Below are positions 25,501 through 36,992 of a stretch of 64,000 bases of DNA, piece after piece. The number at the start of each line of letters is the position of its first letter. Positions within the stretch are counted from its first letter, which is position 1. The notes below the pieces were generated by a model that was given only the letters and a program-made list of their open reading frames with translations, had not been told where the DNA came from and did no database searches. The DNA is from Mansonella perstans (Eukaryota; Nematoda; Chromadorea; Rhabditida; Onchocercidae): contig JBAMDO010000577.1 in NCBI GenBank assembly GCA_037074765.1, positions 62,001 through 126,000 on the forward strand. Reading direction: 5' to 3'. The position numbers and the translations under genes were made by a program.

Positions 25501-26918
25501 TTTATCGATAGCAATACCCGAATCATCCGTTAAACAACCATTCAAATTTGCTATTGAAGCTCCTGCAAATTGACTATAAATTGATTGTACTGCTATATTT
25601 CACCAAATTTTAAAATTATTCTGTTTACCATGGGGAAGGGTCCCAAAGTAAAACGAAAGGCACTTATTGTCATGCAGTATTTGTAAGTGCTACTAAGTAG
25701 CAAATGTAAGAAGAATGGATAAATTCATGATAATAAAGCTGATAGGATCTTTTTTCGTTTTTTCTTTGTTAAGAATTCGTTAAGAAAATTTTCCTTTGTT
25801 AAGAATTCCAAAATACAACAATTACTGTTAGCTAGGCAACAAATTTTTTAAATTATTACCTGCGAGTCGAGCTTCGTGACATGCATCGTACATTTCAGGT
25901 TGCACATCAGGATTTTCATCGGCAATTGTTTCACCGACTACTACAAACCGTTCGATGGCTGCTTCTACTGCCGATCCTATCTAAAATATACAAAACCAAC
26001 TTCTGAAATAAAGAAAAATACAAAAAGTGCACTTCATTGGAATAAAAAATATATGAACTCAAAAAGCTCCTGGAAGTTAGAAGCTAGTTAATACAAAGAT
26101 CGACTTAAAATTCCTATTTAGTCCCATTTTTAATGTGTCATCAACAAAACTTCATTTGGTATCACAATATGGGACGAAAAAAATCTACTTTTAGAGCTGA
26201 GCGAAGAGCTTTCTCAGATCGTTTTTTACCACCTGACAAATAACTCTCCTTGAAATTCACAAGTGTCGTTATCTGAAAAAAGTAATTTTTTTACGATGGA
26301 AAAACATCGAAAGAAGAAAAAACAAAGAACCATAGAAATCACATGATGAAATACATATTAAAGATAAAATAAATAATGCACAAACTTCTCTGAACGAGTT
26401 TGATTTTTCTAAGGCTGATTGTTTACAAAAAATGAAAGAAATCAAAGTACTAAGCATACTTATAGAACCTTCGAAATGCTCAAGATTTCGGCTATAATGT
26501 GTTACAACAGTTTCATTTGCAAGCAGATTTAAGCCAACAGTTAAAAAACAAAGATCGAAATACTCTTCAATTCTAGAATTTAAACCAGCAACAATCATTT
26601 TTCCAGTTCTAGGCAAAGCAAATATGTGGTAATAATAAAGCCTGTATTTGAATTGACTGATTTCCATAAATCTGCTCTGTTTTGGACGAAACAAATGGTA
26701 AATAGGGATGCTATAAGGAAATCCTTCAAAACCTTGTGCATCAGTTGATGATGACGGTTTTGTCAATTAGATTAATAAAAATAATACAACAAATGAATAT
26801 TCACCTGAGTGACAAGAGGAACAAGAGTCTGCTCTACCGATTTGGTTTTGATTTCAAGACTTTGTGGATCGAATGCATATGATGTATTTACTGCACCATT
26901 CACTAGCACACTACTCAT
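19546..26918 (-). CDS. ctn-1: alpha-catulin (vinculin/alpha-catenin family)
   Basis: A cytoskeletal scaffold of the vinculin/alpha-catenin family; in C. elegans alpha-catulin helps place ion channels and dystrophin-complex proteins. The model has 16 exons and 758 aa: 26918-26805, 26272-26189, 25980-25860, 25562-25396, 25193-24921, 24780-24634, 24485-24288, 24038-23931, 23848-23714, 23463-23371, 23239-23048, 21112-21062, 20766-20503, 20334-20212, 19886-19803, 19668-19546. Catulin-specific stretches are clear: SLEIKTKSVEQTL near the N-terminus, GDRQNDLKSEKR, DFTDSAYTPHHHREQIL, CIHPSSRIARENVEVF, and MAYNMYLFTRGDGPLKT in the C-terminal vinculin-like part. Length matches human CTNNAL1 (about 734 aa). 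The C-terminus is basic (LWRRTPSMRRT). Exon 10 needs a GG acceptor, exon 11 has a weak GAAG acceptor, and exon 11 has a long read-through frame. Family call is firm; junctions at exons 10-11 are less sure. Confidence 0.9.
22664..23047 (-). other. open read-through extension of catulin exon 11
   Basis: Past the consensus donor GGG|GTAAGT at 23048, the catulin frame stays open for 127 more codons to a stop at 22664. The extension is rich in Ser, Pro and His and ends with PSPPPLPKHRAQ, which fits a PxxPxK-type SH3 ligand. An open frame this long is unusual in this AT-rich genome. It may be an alternative terminal exon that removes the C-terminal vinculin-like region. Confidence 0.45.
26269..26766 (-). 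other. 165-codon open frame inside catulin intron 1
   Basis: Nearly all of the intron between exons 1 and 2 is open on the sense strand for 165 codons. The frame is hydrophobic in places and matches no family I know. It runs straight into the exon 2 acceptor and ends there, and its ATG lies only about 40 bases after the exon 1 donor. It could be a nested gene, an alternative first exon in another phase, or chance. Confidence 0.25.
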
Positions 26919-26944
26919 AGCTCTTGACTTTCTTCACAAGCACA

Positions 26945-26991
26945 TCAGCTTCGAATGTTAGATACGTTACCCATTAAGCTTTACTGAAAAG
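26945..26991 (-). promoter_or_regulatory. catulin 5' UTR acceptor and nine-codon upstream ORF
   Basis: A TCTTTTCAG acceptor ends at 26984, about 65 bases before the catulin ATG, and may receive a spliced leader or a 5' UTR exon. Between them lies a complete upstream ORF (26974-26945, nine codons then TGA) that could lower translation of catulin. Confidence 0.45.
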
Positions 26992-27610
26992 ATCATTTCA
27001 CAATTATGAATGCATAACACAAGAATTAAATCATATAAAATGAATTTAAAGAAAATTTAAAATCACTACTATTGGAAATAAAGTCTTTTTGACTATTAGG
27101 ATATGGGAAAAATTAAAAGTTACAAACTCACAGCAATAAATGAATGAAATACTGAAGTACCACTTTAAAAAAATCTAAAGGACTCCATTCAGGATTCAAT
27201 GATTCTCTTTTTGTGAGCGCTATACTGTTGCTCAAAAAAAGAGAAAAAATTGGCCATCAAATTAAAGCGTAATTGATTGCATGTTGATTCAGCTCGTTTA
27301 TTTGGCAAATTCACTTAAACAGCCTAGTCTAATTCAATCAGTTAATGTAAACTCTGGCCCAGTTTTAGCGACATCTTCAAAGTGAATCTCAAAGTCAAAA
27401 GTTATCTCGATTTTTACTTCTCAAATTTCATGCTTTATCTATTCGATCAGAAGCTGTCATTTGCTTCATCGAGATGAAGAATGAATGATAAGATAAAGCA
27501 AAAAGAATAATACATGGCCTAGAATTAATATTTGTTTGTAAAAGAGGCACAGTCTAACGTAAATTACGTACTTCTTTCTCATTACATGGATGATACGACG
27601 AAATAAACTG

Positions 27611-27795
27611 ATATGATGAAACACAAACAAACGTATCTCTTTTATGCAATGCATGAATTACTCTTTATGGAACGCTTTACATGAATGATACGACGTAAAC
27701 TGATACGATGTAAACTGATATGACGTAAACTGATACGACGAAACACAAACAAACGTATCTCTTTTATGCAATGCATGAATTACTCTTTACGGAAC
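27611..27795. repeat. direct repeat around AAACTGATA(C/T)GA motifs
   Basis: A block of about 62 bp (27611-27672, core AAACACAAACAAACGTATCT) recurs at 27730-27795, about 120 bp away. The DNA between them holds further short copies of a TACGACGTAAACTGA motif, so the region grew by nested duplication. Confidence 0.85.
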
Positions 27796-28572
27796 TCTCT
27801 ACGTATTGACATCATACGCCATTTAACTTTCTTTACACATAAAAATAACAAAGTAAACAATTAAGAAAATGAAAGAATAAGTGGTTGCAGATTGGGAGAT
27901 GACAGCAGGTGTGTGATGACAGTGACAAATGTCTTAGTGGTGGAAAAGGTCGTGTAATGAATATCAACTACTGTTCGATATCATTTTAATTTAGTGAAAG
28001 AAGCTATGCCTATCATCTTCATCTCTTCTCTTTCGCTTCCTTTTTTTCTTTTCAACTCTCTCTCTCAAATGTTCGTTTCTTAGAGAACGAAACAAACATC
28101 ACTTCTTTTTTTTCATCAATTGAAAATTCATTGAATAATTAGATCGTGATGTTTTCGCTGTGATTAATATGATTTAGTCATACAGTAACTAATGTGACTA
28201 AAGTTTTAATGTTAAAGGCATTTAAGGTTCTTTTTCTTGGTCATTGAGCTATTTAATTCATCGATGATGGTCAATAAAGGCCAGTTAGATGTGTAACTTT
28301 ATTAATCACATCCCACGCATTTATTAAGTATTTGGACAATATATGCGACGATATATTTCAATAGTGAGTCACAAAAAAAAAAGAATTTCTAATACTTATA
28401 TTTTTTAGATAAAATTAATAATTAAAAAAAAAAGGCTTATCTAAAAATCAGATGGCAAAGATTGATTTTCCAGCACATAATATATCTAATCCATCCTAAT
28501 AACTCTTTTTCAGCAAATCGTTTTCTTTGATTCATTCGTGTCATTTTGTCATTTTACATATAGGCACTCTTG

Positions 28573-28768
28573 TTATCAAATAAAGAAAGGCCTCATATCC
28601 ACCTTTTGTATATATGTTATTAAACGAGGAAAGGCCTGATCTCCATCCTTTGTCTATATTTATCAAACAAGGAAGGGCCTCATATCCACCTTTTGTATAT
28701 ATGTTATTAAACAAGGAAAGGCCTGATCTCTATCCTTTGTCTATATGTTATCAAATAAGGAAGGGCTG
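28573..28768. repeat. 44-bp tandem repeat with alternating subtypes
   Basis: About 4.5 copies of a 43-44-bp unit with core AGGAAAGGCCT. Two subtypes alternate (…CCTCATATCCACC… and …CCTGATCTCCATCC…), so the true unit of amplification is a dimer of about 87 bp. Confidence 0.9.
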
Positions 28769-29074
28769 CTGAAGCAGCTCGCTTCCGTTTGAAAAGAATT
28801 TTTTTCTCAGACGGAGTTAGTTGAAATAGGACACACATCTAAGATGTTAGTTGAAATAGGCACAGATCGCATTTTGAAAGTTAAGCCAATATCGAATTTC
28901 TCTACAAAATTTAAGTATGTCTGAATTACACGATCATTTTTATGTAATCCAAAAGATTCTACTTATGAATAAGTCTTATTCTTATTTTTGATTGAAATGA
29001 AAAGTAACATAGATGACAAAAAATTGATGTCATGAATTTTATGCTAAATATACTAGAATTTTGAAAAGGAATTT

Positions 29075-29226
29075 CTTACATTTATTATGCTTTCTGAAAA
29101 AGTAAAAAAAAAAACTTTGATCTTTCTTCTTTAGTTGTGCTAATTCCACGTTGCGATTAAGTCTTAAATCCTACTTTGTTTCACAAAATGGAATACTGTT
29201 ATTTCAGAAAGCATAATAAATGTAAG
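29075..29226. repeat. perfect 25-bp inverted repeat
   Basis: Bases 29075-29099 are the exact reverse complement of 29202-29226 (arm begins CTTACATTTATTATGC), with a spacer of about 100 bp. No gene lies between the arms. It may be the remnant of a small transposon or a cruciform-forming element. Confidence 0.9.
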
Positions 29227-30924
29227 AGAAAGATTTAGAACTTTAATAATCCATTAAGTATCACTTTAAACTTTATGACTGCTGCATTTCAGACAAGATT
29301 TCATTTCCGCCGCGTCAATAATCAGAAGGAATTTACATCTTTTTACGAGATCAATAAATTTCAACGGAATCTTTGATATGTCTTTTGATGAGTAGACATT
29401 GTTTGTTGTTTCAAAATTTGTTCTAGAAAGTGCTCATGAAATGAAGGGAAAAAACTTCAGAGTGTTTCAACTGAAGTCAAATGACTGTCGTTACTTCTAA
29501 GAAACAAAATATAATTAAGATTGACATTTCCGCAACGCAGTCAACAATTAAGAAAGGAAAACAATCGATTCATGCCACTATCTTCAAACGATTAATCACC
29601 ATATTAGTTGTTTATTGATCAAAGAAAAAACTTTAAAGAGATTTCTAGATGATGATTTTACATCTTGAAAATAATTTCATGGAACTTCGCAGTCTTCGGT
29701 TTGAATTTGGAGTTAATTGCTGGCTTATGAACTTGCACAAAAAATTTTTGAAATTTGAACATACTTGTCGGAAAAATCGAAACAACTGTATTATGAAATT
29801 ATTTGGCCGTGCACCAAATGATCTTATATTTACGATTATTTCTCTAATTAACAAGATTTATATCAATATGTTACACAGGCACAGTGATTTTTTTGTTTTT
29901 TAAATTTTAGTTATTTAAAATTGCTTGAGAGTGATAAGGCTTTTGTAAAAATAGTACAGTTCAATTTATTATTTTGACTTGTTTGATCTATTGCTACTTA
30001 TGTGTCACTTTTTGTAATCTGATTGATCAGTTCATTATAAAAGAGCACCTCGTTTATTGTTTAATTATTGATTACAACATACGACTCTTTCTGGCGCACT
30101 TCAATTTCGTCCATTACTTTCTCACAAGTTACCGCTGCACTTTATTTTTTACTGATTTTATTTCTTTCATTTATCTTTCCTTATTGTTCTTTTAAATTTC
30201 GAGCACAACAAACTATGCTGTTAATTTCTTCACACAAGACCATCATTTTACATTATAATAAACAAAAATACATAAAATTCTTTTCTCATCCTAATATATT
30301 CAGTAAAGAGATTTTTGGCGACAAATCTGATTCCACAAGTTGGGAACCATAACTTCTAATACTATCTTAACTAAAGAAAGGTTGAAAAATCTCCTTCAAA
30401 AGGTTAAAGCAATGGGTGTGACATCTCCAGATCGAAGATCGGCAGTGAAGTAGCGATATAAAACAAAATCAATCAGGTGAAGGAGACGAATTTCTCATTT
30501 CAACGAAGACAAATATTCATTCATGACGGAAAAAAATATCAGATCTCGATAACATAAAACATTTCCTACACAAAATGGAAGATGTGAGAAAATCGAAATA
30601 ATTTGTATCATTTATCATTTTCTCACAGTTGTTTCCTTTATAATCTCTGAGTCTCTCTACAACCGTTTTTGATGCAATTAAGATATATTTTAAAAGCACA
30701 ACAAACGGTGAGCATGTGACAATTCAACATTATTGAGTGTTTAAATTTACTTACTAAAAATCCAATTCTTGTCCACTTGTCCCATAGAAACTCATTTATA
30801 TTACTGAATCCAAACAAATAAGATCGAGAAAGAGAATAACAAATACTGTCAAACTATTTGTAACAGCAGAATAGCAAATACTGTCAAATTATCTGTAACA
30901 GCCACGTTAAAATTTACCGCCATC

Positions 30925-32044
30925 CATTTATTCCGATTATCAAGTTTCATCGCTTTACTTAGTGCACTCGTCTGCCGCGATCGGAGAGATAGATCTGTAG
31001 CACACGCCTAAGAAAAAAAGGTAATCTGTAAAATCTGTTTGTACAAGAATGCAAAAGATTACAATGAACAGTTTGCTTCATTGGATTGCTTAAATGGTTT
31101 CCAGATCAGAAAAAAAATACTTTAGTTGTAATTTGACTAAGCAGAAACAAGGAACTAGCGAATTTTGAAATCTAAGCAGTATGTTCAAGAATTTTAAGAA
31201 CAACGACTGAAAAACTTTAAACGGAAAAAATCAATTGAATTTTGTAAAACAAACACTCCTGATGCAAGCACCAAGTTTAGAAAGCAATGCTAGAAATCGA
31301 GCCAAATACTTACTCGAATTATCGTCTGCACTTGAGATGGTGTCTCTTATCCTTTAGATAACTGCTGGTTCTCACATACAATATAGTACTTCCGTTAGAT
31401 AAGCTGTTTTTCGGTTGACACCGTTCCACAATCAATGGTAACATTGGATATTTCAGTTTCACAGAATATTTCATCCCAAAGTACTTTTCAACCGTCATTT
31501 CACCGCTTCTGGTGACCAACCTTAAAAATTGGAAAGAAAAATACAGCGGCACTAAAATAAAAGGACGACAATAAAACAATTGCAAAATTTTACTTCGATG
31601 TACGCGCATTTTCATTTGAAACATCCGTAATAGTTAATGCACGGTTTGGCTATAATTACAACGCACGTGCGACCCTGCAATCAAACTTTTTTTCAAGTTC
31701 CAAACAACAGTATTTTTTTGGAAGTGATACAGCAATATTTTTTTGAAAGTGATGTATAAAAGAGTGGGAATTAATTGTATGAAAACTTCCTTAACAATGA
31801 CTGAGGTCTAATAAGTAAAGAAAACTACCTACTCATTTCACGTTTGTTTTGTTACTCCCTTAAATGATGGTTCGCTGCTACCCTTTTTAGGTGGATATTC
31901 TTTCAATACACGGAAATCATAATGATATATCGGTACATTTTTTAGCAGAATCAATTCCCAAACATTTATGGCTACTTTCAGTGTATCATCCTTGCGGGAT
32001 CCTGGAGCTATTTTTTCCGCCAAACGAACTGGCAACTCATTTAT
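30925..32044 (-). pseudogene. Argonaute pseudogene (N-domain and PAZ remnants)
   Basis: Three exon-like blocks on the minus strand show Argonaute protein out of reading order. The first, 32044-31838, encodes an N-domain-like piece (INELPVRLAEKIAPG, then NVPIYHYDFRV). The second, 31520-31314, encodes a PAZ piece (EMTVEKYFGMKYSVKLKYP, then PLIVE), then shifts frame to CENQQLSKG, stop, ETPSQVQTIIR. The third, 31007 to about 30925, continues ACATDLSLRSRQTSALSKAM. The canonical order N domain, PAZ, linker is kept with splice-like borders (TTTCAG, TTTTTAAG, CTTAG, GTAAGT). At least one frameshift and two in-frame stops break it, and I see no Mid or PIWI domain. The style suggests a worm-type Argonaute (WAGO/CSR-1-like), but the subfamily is a guess. 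Confidence 0.75.
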
Positions 32045-34337
32045 CTGAAATGTTTATACCGATGATTGTGCACACAATTCCTTCCATAAAAAACAAATCG
32101 AAAAGATTGCTTTACAAACAACAAATCAGCAAACTCGGTTACAAAATTATCCAAAATCTAGTTGTAACTTATCGCATAGTATAACATATTGGTCCTAAAA
32201 TCTACTATAATAAATTCGTATTCTTCAAATTTTCCACTCTTCTATAACTTGTATAATCTTTTTTCAGGAAACAGATCGGAGTTTTAATTTATATTCATGA
32301 ATAAATAAATGTCAAATGAAGAAAAAGAAACAAAATGTATTACAGCGAATAATTAAACCGTTTATCTTTTCCTTTTATAACTAACAATCCTGATTTTAAA
32401 GTCAATAACATTAGTATAAAAATAACCGAATCACCTCAATAATTCATATATTACTTATTGGTTACGGTTAAACACTATTCATTAATTGACCAGACACACA
32501 TAACAGTGAAAAATGTATTTATCATTGAAATAATGTCATATATCTAAAAACTTTAAAATTTCAATAATTTAACTTTCCTAATACAACAACGAAACCTTCC
32601 CTGCCTTAAAGATTAATCAACAAACCACTCAACTGCCTCATCTCCCTTAACCTAGTGAAACTGGTTCACCCGTACCTAAGCTCATCCATCCCGATATGAT
32701 TGCCATAATGCCAAATTGTTATTATATCACGAACTATCTCTTATCTTTTCTTACTTGCCTTTCTTTCTTCCTTTCTCCTGTTCTCTCCTCATTTGCTTCT
32801 TTCTCTTCCCTTTCCCGCTAACCAAATTGTACCATTTTAGCATGTAGCTTAGGCAAATGCATGTGAATCAATGGAAAAAAAAGAAGCATACAAATGGATG
32901 TATGCATAATTTGTCTATGAAATTTCAAATGATTGGTCAGTGCAAACAGCAAAACTTCACTAACAAGCTAATCCTAAACTTTCACAACAATCCACGTACA
33001 AAATTAAGAATTAAAAATAAGAAATAAAAATCACAATTTGATGTTTTTGCAACAATTCAAATTTGGAATGGAAATTTATATTCGACAATAATTATAATAA
33101 ATGAGCCATCATTTTCTGACCATTTTTTGCACCTTTCTTTAACAAAGAAATTGAATTTCTTCTTTTTATCTATCTCGAATTATTTCATAAATAAAATTAA
33201 GAAAAAATGTTGCAATCATATAAATTTATCTCCAAAGCACAGGAAATTGTTGATGTAGAAAACTTCATAAGATTTAATAAGCTCCGATATCTTCAAGATT
33301 AAATTAACATCCCCATCAACCACCTGATCAACTGCTATATTTTGGAAAAATTTAATGAAACTGACGTTCCAACTCAAATACGAATGAAACGCAGCTCTCT
33401 TATGAAATGTCAAAAAATCTGACCATTAAATTACAAGCAAAACTCCTTCATTCTTTTTCTTCCTCTAACATACACTCACTTCAATGTTTTAAAAAAAAAA
33501 AAATTGAAAGTAAAAAAGATTTTCAATTAATCATTAAAAATGAAAGTTAATAGTTGCATAGATGAGAATGCTAACAATAGTTGCATGGACGAAAATCATA
33601 GCAATCATCCATATTCATTATTTCCTATTCATTTTGCTATTTTCAATAATTATTTTAAAATAATTAATTATTAATGAAGTGATAAACAATTTTTCATATT
33701 TAATAAAAAAATACAAAATTTTGATTTTTTTTGACCTTAAATTAATTAAATAAAAATTAATTTCTTTACTTTGACTGTAAATATAGTAAGTTTGTCTTAT
33801 TGTCTGTCTTATTGCCGCAGTGAAATTCAAACTTTATGTTACGATATGCTCATACACATATCTGAGCATTCAAATATATGTTCATTTGCGCGCTTTCCCA
33901 ATTGAAGTTTTGGCGCAATTTTATAAAACTAATCAATAATTTGTATTCCTCACTGTTAATTTATGTTTTTTTTCCTTTTTTTCCACCGTGTACTATATAT
34001 GCTATATCGTATATCATTAGTGTAATTGAACATTAGCTTATTTCACTTTAAATTAAGCGTAATTTCATTTATACATACATATTCAAATATTGATTGTATT
34101 ATGATTACATTATATACATTATGTATAACGTGAACGTTTTTGTTTATCGTACGTTAAATTAGACATAATTGGTACCTTTATTTATTTAGTTCATGAATTT
34201 TGTTGATTTTTTTTCTCCTAGAAAATTTAATATCACGTTAGCATTGAACGTACTGTCACATTTGCTATCCACTTAATCTTCAAAGACAATTTACTTTAGC
34301 AAATAGAAGAAAAAGCATAACTTAAAAAAGTTCGGTG
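32045..34337. other. intergenic, presumed psf-2 upstream region
   Basis: No gene is supportable. A strongly pyrimidine-biased tract lies at about 32740-32825. A minus-strand open frame at 33216-33413 has no recognised motif. The remainder is AT-rich. The missing 5' part of the Argonaute relic might lie here, but I could not find it. Confidence 0.5.
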
Positions 34338-36992
34338 ATGATGACACCGGAACAGTGTGAATTTCTTGCTGGCAATGAATGGATTCAGGTTTATTTCATG
34401 TCTATTTGTTTTTTTCTTGCTTTGCTAAATTTTTAAATGTTTGCCGATATAATTAATTAACTTTTACTAAAGCTCTGTTCGCTTTTTCAAAATGAGCGGA
34501 AAAATGTGAGCTTTAATGATATTATGCTTGATAGGTCCTTTTTGAAGGAACCTTTTACCTTTAAAACTAAAATAGTTAATCCAATGCTTGGCTTTGGCTT
34601 GTTTTTTTCAGTTTTGTTTTCAAACATAAAATTGAATTTTATCAAATTAACAAATAATTAGCAATTAATAATCGTGCATATATATAAGGAACTGTCAGAA
34701 AATGACATATTTGTCAATAATAGTCTTATTTTATAGATAAATCCACAGTTTAGCTTGGATGAATTGCGTTTGATAAGTGGTGACATTGGACCATTTGAAG
34801 CTGGTATGCCTATTCGGGTGCCACTTTGGATAGCAGTAACCTTAAGGAAACGTCGGAAATGTACAATCATTGTTGGTTTTCAATAATTGTTTGTTTGTTT
34901 GTTTCTTTTTTTCTCAACAATTGCTTGAATTTATCATAATTGAAAACTTGATGTATCCTATAAAATTTTGATTATATTATTAGTATTATTTTTTAAAAAA
35001 GATGCATTTTAAAATTTAATATTTCTATTTTAAGAGATTTTTTTCAATTTTTTTTTTTATTTCAAGCCACCAGAATGGTTATGTGTGGAAGAACTGAAAA
35101 AGCTTGTAATGGCAGAGAGCGGAACAAATGCATTTGGACAAGTGCCACGATTTTATTTGGAAATAGCTCACATCTTCGTACAGTATGCCAAAGAAGATCT
35201 TCCGAATAGCGATATGGTATGACCAGTTTTATTATTAATCTCTTGAGATGAGTGAAAATGGATTCCTTAGAATTCCGACGACCTAATATTTGATTTAAGA
35301 TCACACAGTATCAGGGAAATTTGATCTACTATTTACTATTTTGATTTGATTGATATACTGAGTACTTTACCACTTAAAATGAGTGAGCAGTGTAGTGAAT
35401 TATCCCAAATGTTATGGGTAAAAATAAACTAAACGTTCACTCTGTTATTTCTGTAGTAAGAAAAAAATAAAATACTTGTAAAAAGAAAGTACTAAAGCGC
35501 TTGGCAGGTTACCTGTCAAATTCAATTTGAATTTAATGCTTTTTTTACTTTGCAAAACTTTTAGGACACTTAAGCTTTAACTTCTTCTTGAAGCACACTT
35601 TTGGGATTTTTTTTTGTTATGGAAAAATATTTTTCTTCTAATAAAAAATTAAAACAAAACTTTATTAATCTACTCATACAAAAATACTTTTCTGATAGTA
35701 AATCATTTAATCCATCAAACAGTGAGCAAAGTTCACATATTTCTAAGTACAAAAAACATAATTGGCAGTAGTAGGAAAAAAAATGTATCAAATGTTAGAA
35801 ATAATAAAAAAAAGATTGAGAGACAACTGATATAAAACTTCCCTGAAAATGAATGATTTTTAATGACTTCAAAAATGAGACAAACTTCGATTACCTTAAA
35901 ATTCACATTAGTTTGAAATATTTCGTATGTACTTCACATACGCATTAGTTGAAATCAGTTGTGTAATATTTGCATAGATATCAATGTTTTGTATCCTCCA
36001 AATCCTGAGATTGCAATAATATGAAATGATCCAGTTATTAGTATATTCAATATGGCTTCAGCAATAAAGCAATTACAACATTAGCGAAGTTGAAGTGAAC
36101 AAAAATAGTTTCGTAGCAACATTATTTTTTGCAGATACGAGTTTATGTACAAGATTTATGGGATAAGCGATCTGCAAAGCTCAACAACTCATCGACTAAA
36201 TTTTTAGGACAGGTGCATTTACAATTATACTATTAGTAAGGAAAAAAAATTTGGAGATAAGGAATTATCTTAACCATATATTATCAACGAAAATTCTCAT
36301 GTATGTACAGCATTATGTAACAACGAATGACAAAATATCGTTTTTACTTTTGCTAATTTAAGTTATCTACTCTGAAACTTTTAAAAGAATGAAAAACATT
36401 AGATTTTAGAATAAATTTGAACTCACACTACACATTAATAATAGTAATTATTCTTATTATTATAACAATACACAATCTCTTCTGCATATTTCGCATATAT
36501 GAGCAGACGAGTAATTTTCTGATATATCAAACAGGATAGTCCATGATCTAACATTTTGATGCTAGCTGAACATATATCGTTAATAAGAATATTCGACTAC
36601 ATGCTTTCAACAGTAACGGAAATATATGCTGATCACTGTCAGATATTAATGACTTTAAAAATCATTCCTGTATTACTAGTATCGAAAGACGAGATGTTTG
36701 AATAGATTGAATTTTGCGGATGAAGTAATAAGTGATTTAATCAAAAAATGAAAAAACCGATGTTTATAAGATTTCATGCAATTTATTTCTTGCAATAAAT
36801 TTCGTAAAATCATTTTTGTCTTGTTTACAGGTGGAATCATGTCATGCAAGAATGGACAATATTACATTGATGGAGGTAGCGTACATTAAACGATCGTTAA
36901 TTACAGCTAGTCGTGAAATTGAGGCGCTTAACAAATCGTTCCATGAATTATCCACTCAAAACAGCAGTGATCAAAGATATGTAATAGCATGA
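34338..36992 (+). CDS. psf-2: GINS complex subunit PSF2
   Basis: A subunit of the GINS tetramer, which joins CDC45 and MCM2-7 in the replicative helicase. The model has five exons, 34338-34388, 34737-34871, 35067-35216, 36135-36212 and 36831-36992, giving 191 aa, close to the usual 185-200. The N-terminal signature is clear: TPEQCEFLAGNEWIQI, then LISGDIGPFEAGMPIRVPLW, and PPEWL opening exon 3. The C-terminal helix carries ARMDNITLMEVAYIKRS, matching the family AKLDNLTLMEI block. Two ATGs stand side by side (34338 and 34341); family members start at the second or near it. The donor of exon 2 (ATT|GTTGGT) is unusual but keeps the conserved frame. Confidence 0.93.

Larger units (their letters stand above)
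26992..30924. other. gene-free region upstream of catulin
   Basis: This 3.9-kb stretch probably holds the catulin promoter. A pyrimidine-rich strand at about 28010-28090 (GA repeats on the catulin strand) resembles GAGA-type promoter sequence. It also holds two tandem repeat blocks and a perfect inverted repeat, listed separately. Open frames here (for example 29649-29903 and 30068-30352) have no recognisable motif or splice support. I looked here for Mid or PIWI exons of the neighbouring Argonaute pseudogene and saw none. Confidence 0.5.

Noticed and set aside
29645..30352. Open frames on both strands in the gene-free region
   Set aside because: No splice sites, motifs or starts support them, and the two strands overlap each other.
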